Shown piece by piece: positions 15,832 to 24,930 of a stretch of 64,000 bases of DNA. Source of the stretch: Rhabditoides inermis (lineage: Eukaryota > Nematoda > Chromadorea > Rhabditida > Rhabditidae); assembly GCA_963966185.1 (NCBI GenBank), contig CAWZYM010000435.1, positions 1 through 64,000 on the forward strand, in the 5' to 3' direction. The stretch's first letter is position 1, and each line of letters starts with the position of its first letter. Below the pieces are notes generated by a model. The model made no database searches, was not told where the DNA came from, and was given only the letters and a program-made list of their open reading frames with translations. Made by a program: the position numbers and the translations under genes.

Positions 15832-15992
15832 AAATATTAAGGTGTCAATCATACCATTTAATTATTGAACTACTGTCATCCTTGCACCATGCTTTTTCTG
15901 AGCACAGATTTTGAAACAAACTAAACGAAACAAGAAAATTCATTGCAAAAAGCAATGAAACGAAATAAAACGAAATAAAATGATTGCAAAAC
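1..15992. repeat. Satellite array, 34 monomers (left block)
   Basis: The landmark GGGTCTGCTAGCACCG recurs 34 times, spaced about 445-480 bp apart. Most length variation comes from a (CT)n tract of 18-60 bp in each monomer, followed by TAAAATATTAAGGTGTC. Two monomer types alternate. Type A has TTATATTTTCGGG, CTTTTTATCGATTTCG and CATCATATCAACC; type B has TTATATATGTTCGGG, CACTTTATCGAATTCG and CATCATGTCAACC. The basic unit is therefore a dimer of about 920 bp. Breaks in the alternation occur, for example the A/B chimera near 3.9-4.15 kb and B-B runs at 5.8-7.9 kb. Short hairpins such as CATTGCAAAAAGCAATG lie in each unit. The repeated open frames of 60-110 codons are a by-product of the repeat and mostly lack ATG; I see no gene here. 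Confidence 0.97.
10400..12980. repeat. Recent 1,388-bp duplication of a three-monomer block
   Basis: Rare variants recur exactly 1,388 bp apart: TTATATGTTCGGG (about 10,489 and 11,877), AAAATATTGGGTGTC (10,699 and 12,087), GATTAAAACG (10,800 and 12,188), GCGCCACAATT (10,919 and 12,307) and CTCTTGTTCAC (11,341 and 12,729). The first two CT tracts have the same length in both copies; the third differs. This is a higher-order repeat made by a very recent unequal exchange. Confidence 0.9.
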
Positions 15993-16025
15993 GCGATAAT
16001 CATACAACTAGAAGTGATAATTTAC

Positions 16026-16832
16026 CTGGGCCTGACTCGGTGTGGGGCGCGCTTTGCAGCAGGGGCGGCGGGGCGCGGCGGGCTCGCAGTTCCATGGGCG
16101 AGGGACGGGCGAGTGAGGCGAAGCGACTGGAACGATCAATAATCGAAACACAATCCATTCGTGCTCACCCCGCCGACTGCGCGATGTCTCCATTGCGACG
16201 ATTGGGAGGCGAGATCGCGGAGGGACGGCTAAAGTGAAAAAGTAACCGCTATTCTCTCTTTCTTTCTCTCTCCCTCCCTCTCTCCCTCACCTGCCGAATA
16301 CCACGTCCCCGTCTCCGCTTTCCTCACTGTCCCCGTGGCTCGTCTGTTCGAGAGAGCCGAGAGCAGCCGCCGCCGAAGCACGGGCAAGACTGTCATGAAC
16401 ATGGATTGAAACACGAAATGACGTCAACCATCACGAGCAAGCCGTGCGGATGATTTCAGTATCAAACTCCAACATTTGTTTCATTGAGAAGCTTGTTCTT
16501 GGGTGTCAATTTAGATAATACACAGTACCTGCTCTGGTCGTCTACACTGCGCACGTGGATCATCTCCTCGGGGAGAAGAGTGGGCAGGGAGGAGAGCGGG
16601 TGGCCCGCGGAGCCGCGCCTGGATCAAAGCTGTCTGTCTGTCTCTTTCTCTCACTTCCCTCACATCCACCATTATGTGATCTTCAACAGTTCTACAGAAC
16701 AGCATAATCCATATTCTGAATCCGATCTCTCCCTCCATACCGTCTGTCATTCCTTTTCTTCTTCTGCTTCGAAGGCCCCTGCGAGTTCGGCAGGTAGTTG
16801 TTGTTGACGGTGTCAGACATCTTGGCGTATAC
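16026..16832 (-). pseudogene. Truncated copy 1 of the proline-rich gene
   Basis: Reading the minus strand, the region carries the same exon series as the intact gene at 58.8-61.1 kb: part of the exon that includes SDTVNNNYLP (16,741-16,832), the exon ending VRSVDDQSR (16,529-16,618), then 16,291-16,389, 16,169-16,228 and 16,026-16,126. Splice sites are kept. The last exon is 101 nt instead of 102, a one-base loss near the ATGGAA motif that breaks the frame; copy 2 shares it. Upstream, homology stops abruptly at about 16,832 next to unrelated sequence. Downstream, the following intron runs only about 30 bp before the satellite begins, so the two C-terminal exons are gone. Copy 1 and copy 2 (22,088-22,890) are almost identical and inverted, which suggests a recent inverted duplication. 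Function unknown. Confidence 0.85.
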
Positions 16833-16856
16833 ACCGATGAAGGCGCATCCGCTGCT

Positions 16857-17069
16857 TCACCAGTGCTGCGGCTGGCACATCGCCACCACACCGTCGAGCT
16901 GCAACAACATCCAATTAAATTCTACATTAATTAAACTGTCTGATGAAAATGTCTGACCATCAGCATCGATCGATAGATATCGGCAAGACTCACCTCTACT
17001 AGATGTTTGTTGAAGATGCTTCTATCGTGGATATTCGGTAGCAGACGTGGCGGTGGCGGATCCGCCAAT
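16857..17069 (-). CDS. Two C-terminal exons of an unrecognised gene
   Basis: Exon 16,994-17,069 reads LADPPPPRLLPNIHDRS and onward to NKHLVE, then a GTGAGT donor. The next exon (16,857-16,898, after TTGTTGCAG) reads LDGVVAMCQPQHW and stops at TGA. Phases agree. No upstream exon or start could be assigned; the sequence above 17,069 toward copy 2 of the proline-rich gene shows nothing that joins in phase. It may be the tail of a gene broken by the inverted duplication around it. I do not recognise the family. Confidence 0.5.
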
Positions 17070-18257
17070 CTAATGAAACAATAGAATATCAAACGAACGC
17101 GCGACGGAAACGAAATGAATGAGTGGATCCACCGCAGTGATGACAATCGTTACCGCGTGGTTTCCCGCGCAGTTACCGCGCAGTAATCATTAGGTAATCG
17201 TTATCGGTGATTGCAGGGTCAGAGAGAGACTGCGTGTTAAGAGAGAAGCTAGACGGCGAAGCACATTGCGCGAGCGCGTTGCGCGCGCAAAATCAAAAAT
17301 CGCGGGAAAACATGTCTCCTCCGCGCCTGCCTACCTACACATCGCTGTCAACTACGTCGGATGTTTATTGTTGTTTGTTCAATCGCATTCAACTTATGTA
17401 GTGTGTTGTTGATCGCAGGTTGTATGTTGAATTGACGTGACTCAAGCATTAGCTGTTATTGTTCATTCAAATTGTTCAAGCGATTGAGATTTGTATTATC
17501 TTTTAAAAGTACTTGCGCGAAATTGGTCATATGCATACTCTGTAATCGCTCGATTGGTTCAGCACGGCTCCGCCCCCGCCAGAAGATGTGTCAGTCGACG
17601 ACTCGATGCAGCGCGCGTGGGCCGCCGCCGTCACCCACCCGGCCGATCGTGGTGGGTCAATCCGGAACTCGTGTTCGCGTGTTCCACTACTTTATGATAG
17701 TTTGGATGAAAGCGTTAGCGGAGTCGCATGGAATTGATAGAAGAGGCGCGAATAGTGTACGGAATGATATAGGCGACAAAATAGCTATTAACTATTAGTG
17801 TTCTCGGGGTCGGTGTTGGTGCTCTCGGTGTTGGTGAGAAGGCGGTTGTTTTCTATTTTTGCAACACTCGTCTTATTCGTTCCCCCTAGGCGTCGCTCGT
17901 GGCACGCGCGCCCTGCCGCCCTCGCAGCGCCCACCCACCCTGAACTGTTCAACGCCAACAACTACGACAACCAGTTCGCGTCTGTCCAGAGGTATGGGGT
18001 CACCATCACCAGTCACCTGCCTGATGTATTTATTTATTTATAATCAGAAATCACAAAATCACAACACACAGCATCCAACAAACTAACGGTCAGACCCGTG
18101 AGTAGGGACAAAGTGAAGACTGTGACAGAGCCCATTGGCACCCATACGAGCGCATAGAATGGGTTGTCATCTCAATCACAGACACAGAAACTACTTCAAC
18201 CGTCCAGAACAGAAAGGAATCAAACTCGGGCTACCTAGTCGCCTGAGAGCAATCAAT

Positions 18258-19937
18258 TTATATACGGGTGGGGTCATCTACAGTAAAACGAGAGAAGTTA
18301 TTTGTGAAAAAAGACATTAGTCGTACTCTGAAGTCCGTCTTTTTAAATTGGCATACTGTATTTGAATCTAAGAGATTCCAGTATTTCACTACTCGATGTG
18401 TGATAAAACTCTGGCTAAGGGTGGTCTTGGAGATACTCTGTAATTTCAAGCCATTCGAACGCAATGATGATGATCTTGAATTTGCAAGCATGAAGGGATT
18501 AGGAGCATTTACGAAACCATACAGATAGCTATGAACAAGGCGCAAATCTGACAAAGTTCTGCGAGTCCACAGTGTGTCAAGCTCCAATTGTTTCAGTCGA
18601 CATTGATATGACAGTTTCGGGGCAAGCATTCTAGTGAAGGATCTTTGCACAGCTTCTAATTCGTTAGTTTGAGTTACGTTAAGTGCAAGAAGCACCTCAC
18701 TACCGTACTCGAGAACTGGTCGTATTTTATATTTATAGAAGTTTAAAAACAACGACTCATTCCGTTGGAAGGCCATTCGTAATACACCGACTCGTGAAGA
18801 TGTTTTCTGAATGATTTTTCTGATATGCTCGCTTGGACTGAGATCGGATGTGAGATAAATACCAAGATCTTTGATTGAGTCAGTGCAGGCTATTACGGAG
18901 CCATCACACGTATATACAGACTTGATGGCACGTTTTCCAAAATGAATAACTCTGGATTTAGCAGCCGATAGTAAGAGTTGGCGCTCACCAAGCCATTGAT
19001 GTACATTTACCAAGTCAGTTTCGAGTAATACTTTGAAATTGGGAATGTTCTGTGGAATTGACAGTTTCATGTCATCCGCGTACAAGAAGTATTTGCTATG
19101 TTTAATAACAGAGCCGATTCCATTTACATAGATCAAGAAAAGTAGAGGTCCAACAACACTACCTTGTGGTACACCACTAAGAACTGGAATCCAATCTGAT
19201 AGTCCTGTGCCCACCCTTACCGACTGAGTGCGGTCAGATAGAAACAGATTCAACCACCGGAGAGTTTTTCCATCAATCTTGTATGACCTGCATACCTCAT
19301 TTAATCTTCTATGAACAACTGAATCAAACGCCTTTTTAATATCTAGATAAATCGTGTCTACCGGTATTTTTTTATCCAAATGTTTAACTAAATATCCTAC
19401 ATATTCAACCATTTGACTTGTTGTGCCTCTACCATCGAGAAAACCATGCTGCTGTGGATTTATTATGTTGTATTTCCACAAATGACATCGAATGTTATAG
19501 CATAGCATTCTCTCAAACACCCGGCTTGCGCAACAGGTCAACGTAATAGGTCGATAGTTAGTACACTGTGTTTTATCACCACTTTTGAAGACCGGGACAA
19601 CTATACCCTTACGCCATATTGATGGAATAACACCCTCATGAAAACACTGTGAGAAAATTATCGATAGAGGTTCTGCGATGACAACAGCGAGGGCTTGTAA
19701 AATAATAGAGGGAATCTCATCTGGACCACAGGATATTTTTCTTTTAGTTCTTTTCAGGTATTCGTAAACACAATGGGGACTGAAATCTACGTCTGCTATC
19801 GAGTGGGCACCAGGATGGTCTTGTAAATGGAATGGCTCGTTATTATCTCTCGAGAAGACCGAGCCAAAGAACTCATTGAATAGAGTGGCTCTTTCTCGAT
19901 CGTCTGAGACTACTCTACCACTACTATCAGTTAGCAC
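18258..19937 (-). CDS. Retrotransposon ORF2 C-terminal part: reverse transcriptase
   Basis: 559 codons in a frame that opens without an ATG, just after the frame break. RT palm motifs: KSGDKTQCTNYRPITLT, DTIYLDIKKAFDSV (motif A Asp), LSGVPQGSVVGPLLFLIYVN (motif B) and YFLYADDMKL (catalytic YADD), then the thumb (IKDLGIYLTSDLSPSEH). The C-terminus has the familiar LEAVQRSFTRML / RRTLSDLRLVHSYLYG block. There are no internal stops, so the element is young. RNase H and a CCHC knuckle are absent, as in many CR1/Jockey members. It copies element RNA at the nicked target. The only visible lesion is the frameshift upstream. Confidence 0.94.
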   Translation of the reverse strand: MLTDSSGRVVSDDRERATLFNEFFGSVFSRDNNEPFHLQDHPGAHSIADVDFSPHCVYEYLKRTKRKISCGPDEIPSIILQALAVVIAEPLSIIFSQCFHEGVIPSIWRKGIVVPVFKSGDKTQCTNYRPITLTCCASRVFERMLCYNIRCHLWKYNIINPQQHGFLDGRGTTSQMVEYVGYLVKHLDKKIPVDTIYLDIKKAFDSVVHRRLNEVCRSYKIDGKTLRWLNLFLSDRTQSVRVGTGLSDWIPVLSGVPQGSVVGPLLFLIYVNGIGSVIKHSKYFLYADDMKLSIPQNIPNFKVLLETDLVNVHQWLGERQLLLSAAKSRVIHFGKRAIKSVYTCDGSVIACTDSIKDLGIYLTSDLSPSEHIRKIIQKTSSRVGVLRMAFQRNESLFLNFYKYKIRPVLEYGSEVLLALNVTQTNELEAVQRSFTRMLAPKLSYQCRLKQLELDTLWTRRTLSDLRLVHSYLYGFVNAPNPFMLANSRSSSLRSNGLKLQSISKTTLSQSFITHRVVKYWNLLDSNTVCQFKKTDFRVRLMSFFTNNFSRFTVDDPTRI

Positions 19938-21033
19938 CGGTTAGCAACTTCGATTTTACATATTGCCAGTAGCGCGCAGGAGAGGAACTGTTCAGGATGT
20001 GTGCTTCTCGTTCTTGTATGCATTGTTTGATACTTCGACGATACTCTTTCAGTATGCACTTATAACGCTCTCGATCCTGTATGCTACTGGAAGTTTTCTG
20101 CCGATGGTGCAACCGTCTTACTCTATTTTGAAGTTTTTCTAGCCATTTTGGGAATTTTGGAGAGTGATCACGGTTGACTTGTATTTGAGGTATACGGTAG
20201 CGTATTGCGTCTTTTATAATGTCACAGAATCGGGAATAACGGGAATTGATATCAGAGTCTGACAACTCAGCTGACCAATTCACCAAAGAGAGATCTTGGA
20301 TAATAGCATTGTAGTCACCGTTACGATAGTCATAAGCAGCGTGGGCAGTATCACGCGCTCTTTTGCATATCAACGTCATTTCTCCTTCCACACAACAATG
20401 ATCAGAATACGCGATCCCCACACGCACATTATTGATCAAGGTTCGATCAGTAGAGATAATTAAATCGAGTATGTTCATGCCACGAGTTGGCTCTGTCACT
20501 AGTTGATAGAGACCTAGGGAGTTACAATACGAGAGAAATCCTTGTGAGGATGCAGTATTTGCGCTTTGAGAATGCCACCGTATACCAGGGAAATTCAAAT
20601 CACCAACGATAAGAAGCGTGCAATCAACGTTTAGATCCTTCACAAACTGGGAGAAGAGCGGAGTAAATTGCGGATCTGATCCTGGAGGTCTATACAACCC
20701 AATCAGAACAAACTCAGATACACCACATGAAATCCGGACAGCGACACAATCAAAAGAGCAACAGCTGTGTACTGCAAGCAGTGTGTTTTGAACGCGCGCA
20801 GAAATGCAAACGAGTACTCCTCCACCACCCTTATGAGTTCTTGCCACGGAATGGCACGTATATGATGGAAAGGTTGGGACATGGTCAGAGGGACTAAGCC
20901 AAGTTTCACAGATAACATTGATTGATATGGGAAAGTTAGACAAACGATGAGTTAATAAACTTAGATTTTTACGAATAGAACGAATATTACACGAAAAAAG
21001 ACTAACTAGATTGCTCTCAGTGCTCTTAGACAT
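19927..21033 (-). CDS. Retrotransposon ORF2 N-terminal part: AP-like endonuclease
   Basis: 368 codons from ATG at 21,033. Exonuclease/endonuclease/phosphatase-fold motifs are in order: SCNIRSIRKN (Asn), VICETWLSPSD (catalytic Glu), LIGLYRPPGSD, LIVGDLNFPGIRW (Asp/Asn) and IAYSDHCCVEG (SDH). In LINEs this domain nicks the target for target-primed reverse transcription. After residue 270 comes the usual basic linker (WLEKLQNRVRRLHHRQKTSS). The frame ends ...YVKSKLLTGAN-stop while the RT continues in another frame. At the break a 10-nt stretch is repeated in tandem (GCTAACCGGT followed by GCTAAC), which accounts exactly for a +1 shift. I read this as one ORF2 interrupted by a short duplication. 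Confidence 0.92.
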   Translation of the reverse strand: MSKSTESNLVSLFSCNIRSIRKNLSLLTHRLSNFPISINVICETWLSPSDHVPTFPSYTCHSVARTHKGGGGVLVCISARVQNTLLAVHSCCSFDCVAVRISCGVSEFVLIGLYRPPGSDPQFTPLFSQFVKDLNVDCTLLIVGDLNFPGIRWHSQSANTASSQGFLSYCNSLGLYQLVTEPTRGMNILDLIISTDRTLINNVRVGIAYSDHCCVEGEMTLICKRARDTAHAAYDYRNGDYNAIIQDLSLVNWSAELSDSDINSRYSRFCDIIKDAIRYRIPQIQVNRDHSPKFPKWLEKLQNRVRRLHHRQKTSSSIQDRERYKCILKEYRRSIKQCIQEREAHILNSSSPARYWQYVKSKLLTGAN

Positions 21034-21880
21034 TTACGGTAGATCCCTCGTTCTCATCCTCCCCACCCTTTCCGGCGTCAGCAGAGTCGACGCCCGCATC
21101 AGAGATCGCCTGTCCACTCCCCGACGGGCCCTTCCAGTAGAAGAGGTGCTCGATGGACATGTTACGGACACAGTACCTAGGCGAGTGGATCTGGTCATTA
21201 ACGGACAACACATATCTACGCAGTTGCTTATCTCTCTCCCTCTCGAGGTAGGTCTGGTCGTCGCGAGCGAAGTGTCCAGCCTTCCGTCCGAGCATCGCCT
21301 TCACTTCCGGCTTGTGGTCCACGTCACGCAGCACGATCTTGATCGGTCTGTATCCGTTCCTGGTTCGGTCCCTCTTGTGCGGAAAACGGAAGCTCTCCTT
21401 TATGTTGGCTGCAGGGATGCCGTTCTCCTCCAGGATGTTCTTCAGTTCCGCGGTCAGTGTCTCGCTCGTCTCGTCGTCCTTCTCCGGTCGTCCAATCAGC
21501 ACAATCCTTTCGTCCTTTCCGTCTCTCTTCCGCTCCTCCTTCATCTTTCCACTCGCCACGTACTGCTCAAACTCGGGATGTCGCGGAGCACGAGCGATCA
21601 CATGTTTGATGTCGTACACATCGAATGCAACCTTCGTCTTCTCCTTCTCCATCTTCTGCTTCTCCTCCACTACTTTCTTACTATTCCGACAGTCCGTGAT
21701 CAGCTCCTCCAGGTTCTTCTCAATGATCCTTGTCTGAATATCGATGGTTGCTGACTGCGATGCCAGCGTCTCCGAAAGCTTCTTGATCGTATCCGCCTGC
21801 TGCCCCACCAACTTCTTCGCAGCACTCAAGTCCGCCAGAACAGCATAGTACCTCGACTTGTAGTCTTCTTCGTCGACCAT
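21026..21880 (-). CDS. Retrotransposon ORF1 protein (coiled coil, RNA-binding type)
   Basis: 284 codons from a real ATG (21,880) to TAA. Residues of about 8-85 are highly charged with heptad-like spacing (LSAAKKLVGQQADTIKKLSE), as expected for a coiled-coil trimerisation segment. The middle and C-terminal parts (IVLIGRPEKDD, RPIKIVLRDVDHKPEV, then a basic YLERERDKQLRRYV stretch) resemble the RRM-like plus C-terminal domains of L1-type ORF1 proteins of invertebrate LINEs. Such proteins bind element RNA and act as chaperones; this role is inferred from family and position. The stop overlaps the next ORF's start in ATGTCTAA (8 nt), so ORF2 may be translated by termination-reinitiation. There is no CCHC zinc knuckle. 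Confidence 0.85.
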   Translation of the reverse strand: MVDEEDYKSRYYAVLADLSAAKKLVGQQADTIKKLSETLASQSATIDIQTRIIEKNLEELITDCRNSKKVVEEKQKMEKEKTKVAFDVYDIKHVIARAPRHPEFEQYVASGKMKEERKRDGKDERIVLIGRPEKDDETSETLTAELKNILEENGIPAANIKESFRFPHKRDRTRNGYRPIKIVLRDVDHKPEVKAMLGRKAGHFARDDQTYLERERDKQLRRYVLSVNDQIHSPRYCVRNMSIEHLFYWKGPSGSGQAISDAGVDSADAGKGGEDENEGSTVNV

Positions 21881-23422
21881 TTAAAACAACAGCCAACCGC
21901 ACGCAGACAACAATGAAAGGGGAATGATTTCACGTTAATTTACGGATGTGCGAAATGTGAAGGCGAACACTTTTCTTTTGCTTTCTCATTATTTTACTTC
22001 CTATATGGAAGACTTGAAATATATACATTGAATACACAGTTTTCAGATCGAACACCTCGCCGCCCAAGCCGCTGATGTCTGACACCGTCAACAACAACTA
22101 CCTGCCGAACTCGCAGGGGCCTTCGAAGCAGAAGAAGAAAAGGAATGACAGACGGTATGGAGGGAGAGATCGGATTCAGAATATGGATTATGCTGTTCTG
22201 TAGAACTGTTGATGATCACATAATGGTGGATGTGAGGGAAGTGAGAGAAAGAGACAGACAGACAGCTTTGATCCAGGCGCGGCTCCGCGGGCCACCCGCT
22301 CTCCTCCCTGCCCACTCTTCTCCCCGAGGAGATGATCCACGTGCGCAGTGTAGACGACCAGAGCAGGTACTGTGTATTATCTAAATTGACACCCAAGAAC
22401 AAGCTTCTCAATGAAACAAATGTTGGAGTTTGATACTGAAATCATCCGCACGGCTTGCTCGTGATGGTTGACGTCATTTCGTGTTTCAATCCATGTTCAT
22501 GACAGTCTTGCCCGTGCTTCGTCGGCGGCTGCTCTCGGCTCTCTCGAACAGACGAGCCACGGGGACAGTGAGGAAAGCGGAGACGGGGACGTGGTATTCG
22601 GCAGGTGAGGGAGAAAGGGAGGGAGAGAGAAAGAAAGAGAGAATAGCGGTTACTTTTTCACTTTAGCCGTCCCTCCGCGATCTCGCCTCCCAATCGTCGC
22701 AATGGAGGCAGCGCGCAGTCGGCGGGGTGAGCACGAATGGATTGTGTTTCGATTATTGATCGTTCCAGTCGCTTCGCCTCACTCGCCCGTCCCTCGCCCA
22801 TGGAACTGCGAGCCCGCCGCGCCCCGCCGCCCCTGCTGCAAAGCGCGCCCCACACCGAGTCAGGCCCAGGTAAATTATCATCAATCGTTGTATGGTTATC
22901 GATTGATTGCAGGCCGCTCACTCCACTGCCCCGTTGCTCTATCGTTGTGACGGGAGAGGCGGGTCCGCCGGCGCCGAGTCGGAGGCAGTGGACGGCGCTG
23001 CCGAGTCTGCGCGAGTTGTTGGATGGCACGGCGGACTGGGTCGACATGGAGGAGTGAGTGAGTGGAAGTCGAAGGAGAAAGAGTGTCTGCTCATGCCTGC
23101 GTGTTCCCCGTGAGATGAGGCCCTCCTGTGTACTGCATTCCTGAGGCGCTGCCCACTGTTAAGTGAATGCGCGAATAGAAGTAGTAGGTGATTTAACGTC
23201 TCAAAGCAAAGTGGGTATTGTGCGCGAGAATGTGGACGACGGAATTATGTGGTAGTAGTGGGGTGAGATGTGGAATCAACCCCCAATCCACGTTGCAGCC
23301 CGCGCTCCCCTCCCCCTTCGCCCGCCCGCCGCGAGTTCTTCGTGCAGCTGGCAGTTTTTCAGGCAGAACATGCCGACATGTACCCCGACTGGTATGCACA
23401 GTACAGGGACAAGTGCCAGTAA

Positions 23423-24168
23423 GGAACAAGTATCAGTAAGGGAGTGCACATGGTAGCAGTTGCGAGAAACAGCCTCTTTCTTCTTTGCATGCAGCTGATA
23501 GATGATGTGCGAGTAGCAGTTTCTACCATGTGTACTTCCTTTTTACCATCCCCCACACCCTACTATGATTTCCACTGTCCTTCCTTTTTCATAGTAAGTA
23601 CATTTCCTACATTTATCGTTCATACCTCCTATCACACAGCTCGACTAGCAGTTGTTCACATAACCCAATAACGTTTATCTTTATTAGCCTAGTTTTTTTT
23701 TATTGTTTCTTACCCACCTACCCTCACACATAATGATCTCTTTTTGTAATGGAACCCATTATTGTACGCCTATTTTCCCATTAGTTCTTGAGAAGTTGTT
23801 GTTCGTAGTTATCGTTAAATCTTCGTTGTTATTGTTGTAAATATTGTACAGAAACATCGTTCTTCGTTGAACCTTGCATTACATTACACACTTGCATGAC
23901 GTCACTCTTCACTATTCCAACCATCCGATACAGTGCTTCTTGAGAATCTTGGGTGCTGCGCCATATTGTGGGAGGGGATGGAGAGGAGGACATAGGACGC
24001 GTCCTTCAATGGGCAAGATCTCTCTCGCTCTTCCCTCTATCCCCCTCTCTATTCTCTCTATCATTCCATATTATATGTTCAGGATGAGAACATAGAGAGA
24101 AGAGGAAGAGAGAGAGAGAGATGATGGGTGAGGAAGAGAGAGAGGAACTGTAGAGATCGCTGCTGCAG
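23423..24168. other. Spacer without recognised gene
   Basis: After the copy 2 stop codon the sequence is AT-rich, with pyrimidine runs (23,690-23,730) and a GA-rich patch at 24,095-24,145. No exon with matching splice phases was found on either strand. It presumably holds the 3' UTR of copy 2 and introns or 5' parts of the + strand exon that ends at 24,320. Confidence 0.4.
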
Positions 24169-24320
24169 TACAGTTACAAGTGGTATTGGAGAGTGAGGCG
24201 AACGGCACGATCACGTGTGTGGTTGTCATGCACGGCAACATGTTCATCGGAAGTGAGCATTCCCAGTGCCAGCTTGATATGGACTGGCTGCGAATGAATC
24301 CGATAACCCCATCGCCTTGA
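24169..24320 (+). CDS. Terminal exon of an unrecognised gene
   Basis: After acceptor TGCTGCAG the frame reads QLQVVLESEANGTITCVVVM and onward through HGNMFIGSEHSQCQLDMDW to LRMNPITPSP and TGA. Codon choice and composition look protein-coding, and AATAAA signals follow at 24,345-24,362. The open frame extends upstream to about 24,133, so the exon may start a little earlier. No preceding exon could be linked. The domain is not recognised. Confidence 0.5.
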
Positions 24321-24344
24321 GCACAGCGCTCTCGAACCACTTAA

Positions 24345-24362
24345 AATAAAAATAAATAAATA
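24345..24362 (+). terminator. Polyadenylation signal cluster
   Basis: AATAAA occurs three times in AAAATAAAAATAAATAAATA, 25-40 nt after the TGA of the preceding + strand exon, the usual distance for 3' end formation. Confidence 0.5.
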
Positions 24363-24842
24363 AGCCATCCAGTCTGCCACTCACCACTCACTCACACTCG
24401 GGTAGGGAATCGATCTGGACAACTGAACAACTTGTAACGACCATCTGTAAGTGTGAGAACAAATCACTGAAAATACAGTATGCCTAACTATCGAACTACA
24501 ATTCTTACACCGAAAAACATAACTCGTTTATCTTTATATCAATGCGAGCCGAAATAAAACAATTTCAAAAATGCAATGGTGCAATGGCAAGAAAATAACA
24601 TATATATCATTTGATAAATCGCATCTATACTAGTCTGAATAAAAGCGTAGTTTGTAAGGGGTCAAAACAACGATTCAGTGGCGGCGGCGCTTTTCTCCGG
24701 TCGTCGGGGCTCCAGCCAGAGACGACAGTTTGATTGCGCATAGTCGTTCCACTTGGCGCGCCACACTCGCGAACCAGATCGAGGCTGATCCGAGGCGCCC
24801 GGATTCGCGGAAGAGACTGTGTCCGAGGGTCGTCGCGGAGGA

Positions 24843-24880
24843 TCAGGTCACGACTGCCTGTAGAGTGAACGCTGAGAGGG

Positions 24881-24930
<50 letters not shown>

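Larger units (their letters stand above)
18030..21950 (-). mobile_element. Non-LTR (LINE-type) retrotransposon, nearly intact
   Basis: On the minus strand the order is ORF1, AP-endonuclease, reverse transcriptase, 3' UTR of about 220 bp, and an A-rich tail (TAAATAAATAAATA, about 18,028-18,045). The element interrupts an intron of copy 2 of the proline-rich gene, antisense to it. The homologous 56-bp intron at 60,049-60,104 serves as an empty reference. Exact ends and a target-site duplication could not be fixed by eye; the 5' end lies between about 21,895 and 22,000. The RT sequence style (LSGVPQGSVVGPLLF, YADD) suits the CR1/Jockey superfamily; the clade is inferred. Confidence 0.93.
17563..23422 (+). 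pseudogene. Copy 2 of the proline-rich gene, with a retrotransposon in one intron
   Basis: Exons match the intact gene one for one: 17,563-17,651; 17,890-17,991; 22,047-22,154; 22,277-22,366; 22,506-22,604; 22,667-22,726; 22,769-22,869; 22,913-23,053; 23,299-23,422 (TAA). All have GT-AG borders. The intron between exons two and three is about 4,055 bp here but 56 bp in the intact copy; the excess is the antisense non-LTR element. Two one-base losses break the frame relative to the intact copy: GATTCG to GATCG in the first exon (89 nt; 90 expected after an 8-codon polyproline loss), and GGAAACT to GGAACT in exon 22,769-22,869 (101 versus 102 nt). The C-terminal exon (REFFVQLAVFQAEHADMYPD and onward) is still conserved with the intact copy. 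The N-terminal exon homologous to 60,984-61,088 was not found. The two frameshifts point to a pseudogene, though sequencing error cannot be excluded. Confidence 0.88.

Noticed and set aside
1..15992. CRISPR-like regular repeat
   Set aside because: Monomers are contiguous with no unique spacers, unit length is about 460 bp, and the sequence is eukaryotic.
15980..16414. Open frames of 61-85 codons on both strands at the array edge
   Set aside because: They cross the satellite junction and splice sites of copy 1 of the proline-rich gene; they are shadows of its exons and introns.
21011..21754. + strand open frames of 247 and 141 codons
   Set aside because: Antisense to retrotransposon ORF1; composition follows from the minus-strand codons.
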